Below, in pieces: positions 5,540 through 6,003 of a DNA stretch of 6,003 nucleotides (positions within the stretch are counted from its first letter, which is position 1; the number at the start of each line of letters is the position of its first letter). The DNA comes from an uncultured Erysipelotrichaceae bacterium. Lineage in GTDB: Bacteria; Bacillota_I; Bacilli_A; Erysipelotrichales; Coprobacillaceae. Made by a program: the position numbers and the translations under genes. Location: assembly GCA_945981915.1 (NCBI GenBank), contig CAMFRJ010000087.1, positions 1-6,003 of the forward strand, given 5' to 3'. The notes beneath the pieces are model-generated. The model was not told where the DNA came from, did no database searches, and saw only the letters and a list, made by a program, of their open reading frames with translations.

Positions 5540-6003
5540 ATGAGTTTTATTATTGAAATATTTTTAATTGGTGTTGGATTAGCGATGGATGCTTTTGCAG
5601 TGTCTATTTGTAAAGGTCTGACAATGCAGAAAGTAAAAAAGAAAGATGTTTTGATCATTGGATTATTTTTTGGTGGTTTTCAGGCTTTGATGCCATTGAT
5701 TGGTTGGCTGTTAGGAAAAGGGTTTGAAAGCTATATTACAAGTTTCGATCATTGGATAGCTTTCATTTTGTTGGCAATCATAGGTGGAAAGATGCTGATA
5801 GATGGCCTCAAAGGTGATGATAATTCTTGTGGCTGTGATGAATTTCGTTTAGACTTCAAGGAATTATTGATGTTAGCTATTGCGACATCTATTGATGCTT
5901 TAGCTATCGGTGTGACTTTTGCTTTTTTGAATTATCCAATTGTTGAATGCATTGCGATGATTGGTATTGTGACTTTTATAATTTCATGTATTGGTGTTTA
6001 TAT
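5540..6003 (+). CDS. mntP: Manganese efflux pump MntP (3' end beyond window)
   Basis: Inner-membrane Mn2+ exporter of the MntP/YtaF (DUF204) family, which lowers cytoplasmic manganese. The first 154 codons are present and the frame is open to the window edge; family members are about 180-190 aa, so most of the protein is visible. Two homologous halves each carry the conserved transmembrane acidic motif: AMDAFAVS (Asp17) in the first helix and SIDALAIG (Asp119) at the start of the second half. Equivalent aspartates are important for export in the Escherichia coli protein. IGGKMLIDGLKG (81-92) is also typical. The loop between the halves contains CGCD (97-100). AAAGGA at about 5526-5531 is the likely Shine-Dalgarno; the GGG at 5536-5538 is too close to ATG. 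The manganese riboswitch directly upstream supports the assignment independently. Confidence 0.94.
   Translation, partial: MSFIIEIFLIGVGLAMDAFAVSICKGLTMQKVKKKDVLIIGLFFGGFQALMPLIGWLLGKGFESYITSFDHWIAFILLAIIGGKMLIDGLKGDDNSCGCDEFRLDFKELLMLAIATSIDALAIGVTFAFLNYPIVECIAMIGIVTFIISCIGVY

Noticed and set aside
1..6003. Mobile elements, CRISPR repeats, tRNA or rRNA genes
   Set aside because: I saw no transposase or integrase motifs, terminal inverted repeats, regularly spaced repeats or tRNA-like cloverleafs. All long stretches are accounted for by ordinary genes and their leaders.

Overview
The window is AT-rich, densely coding and almost entirely transcribed left to right. Its base composition, strong Shine-Dalgarno sequences and protein families point to a low-GC Firmicute. 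The protein style (Lys/Ile/Asn/Asp-rich, PTS-linked sugar regulation) suggests an anaerobic gut lineage such as Erysipelotrichales/Coprobacillaceae. That placement is an inference from overall impression, not from a marker gene.

Layout. (a) 25-1434: a three-part protein with an unrecognised N-terminal module, a lactose/cellobiose-type PTS IIB domain and a ROK sugar-kinase-like domain whose nucleotide-binding motifs look eroded. (b) 1489-2331: a Cof-type HAD phosphatase. (c) 2334-2930: a small UlaG/UPF0173-like metallo-beta-lactamase-fold hydrolase, only 2 nt after (b). (d) 2990-4060: an M24 Xaa-Pro-type metallopeptidase, preceded by a 59-nt gap holding two perfect palindromes and followed by a clear intrinsic terminator. 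(e) 4198-5361: a 12-helix MFS transporter of the MFS_1_like/sugar-nucleoside symporter type. (f) 5362-5539: a promoter, a yybP-ykoY manganese riboswitch and its terminator. (g) 5540 to the window end: the first 154 codons of the manganese exporter gene mntP.

How the parts fit. Genes (a)-(d) are co-directional with short gaps and end at one terminator, so they may be co-transcribed, perhaps with internal control at the hairpin after (a) and the palindromes before (d). The fusion protein (a) suggests a link between PTS phosphorylation state and sugar sensing. The HAD and MBL enzymes could act on phosphorylated or otherwise modified metabolites, but no substrate can be read from the sequence. 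The last unit is a self-contained manganese homeostasis module: Mn2+ binding to the leader RNA should block terminator formation and allow MntP synthesis.

The start codons of four genes are moved downstream of the longest possible reading frame, because the ribosome binding sites fit the internal starts. No mobile element, CRISPR array, tRNA or rRNA was seen. I did not find a clearly new system. The most unusual items are the IIB-ROK fusion with a degenerate kinase domain and the paired palindromes at 2929-2970.
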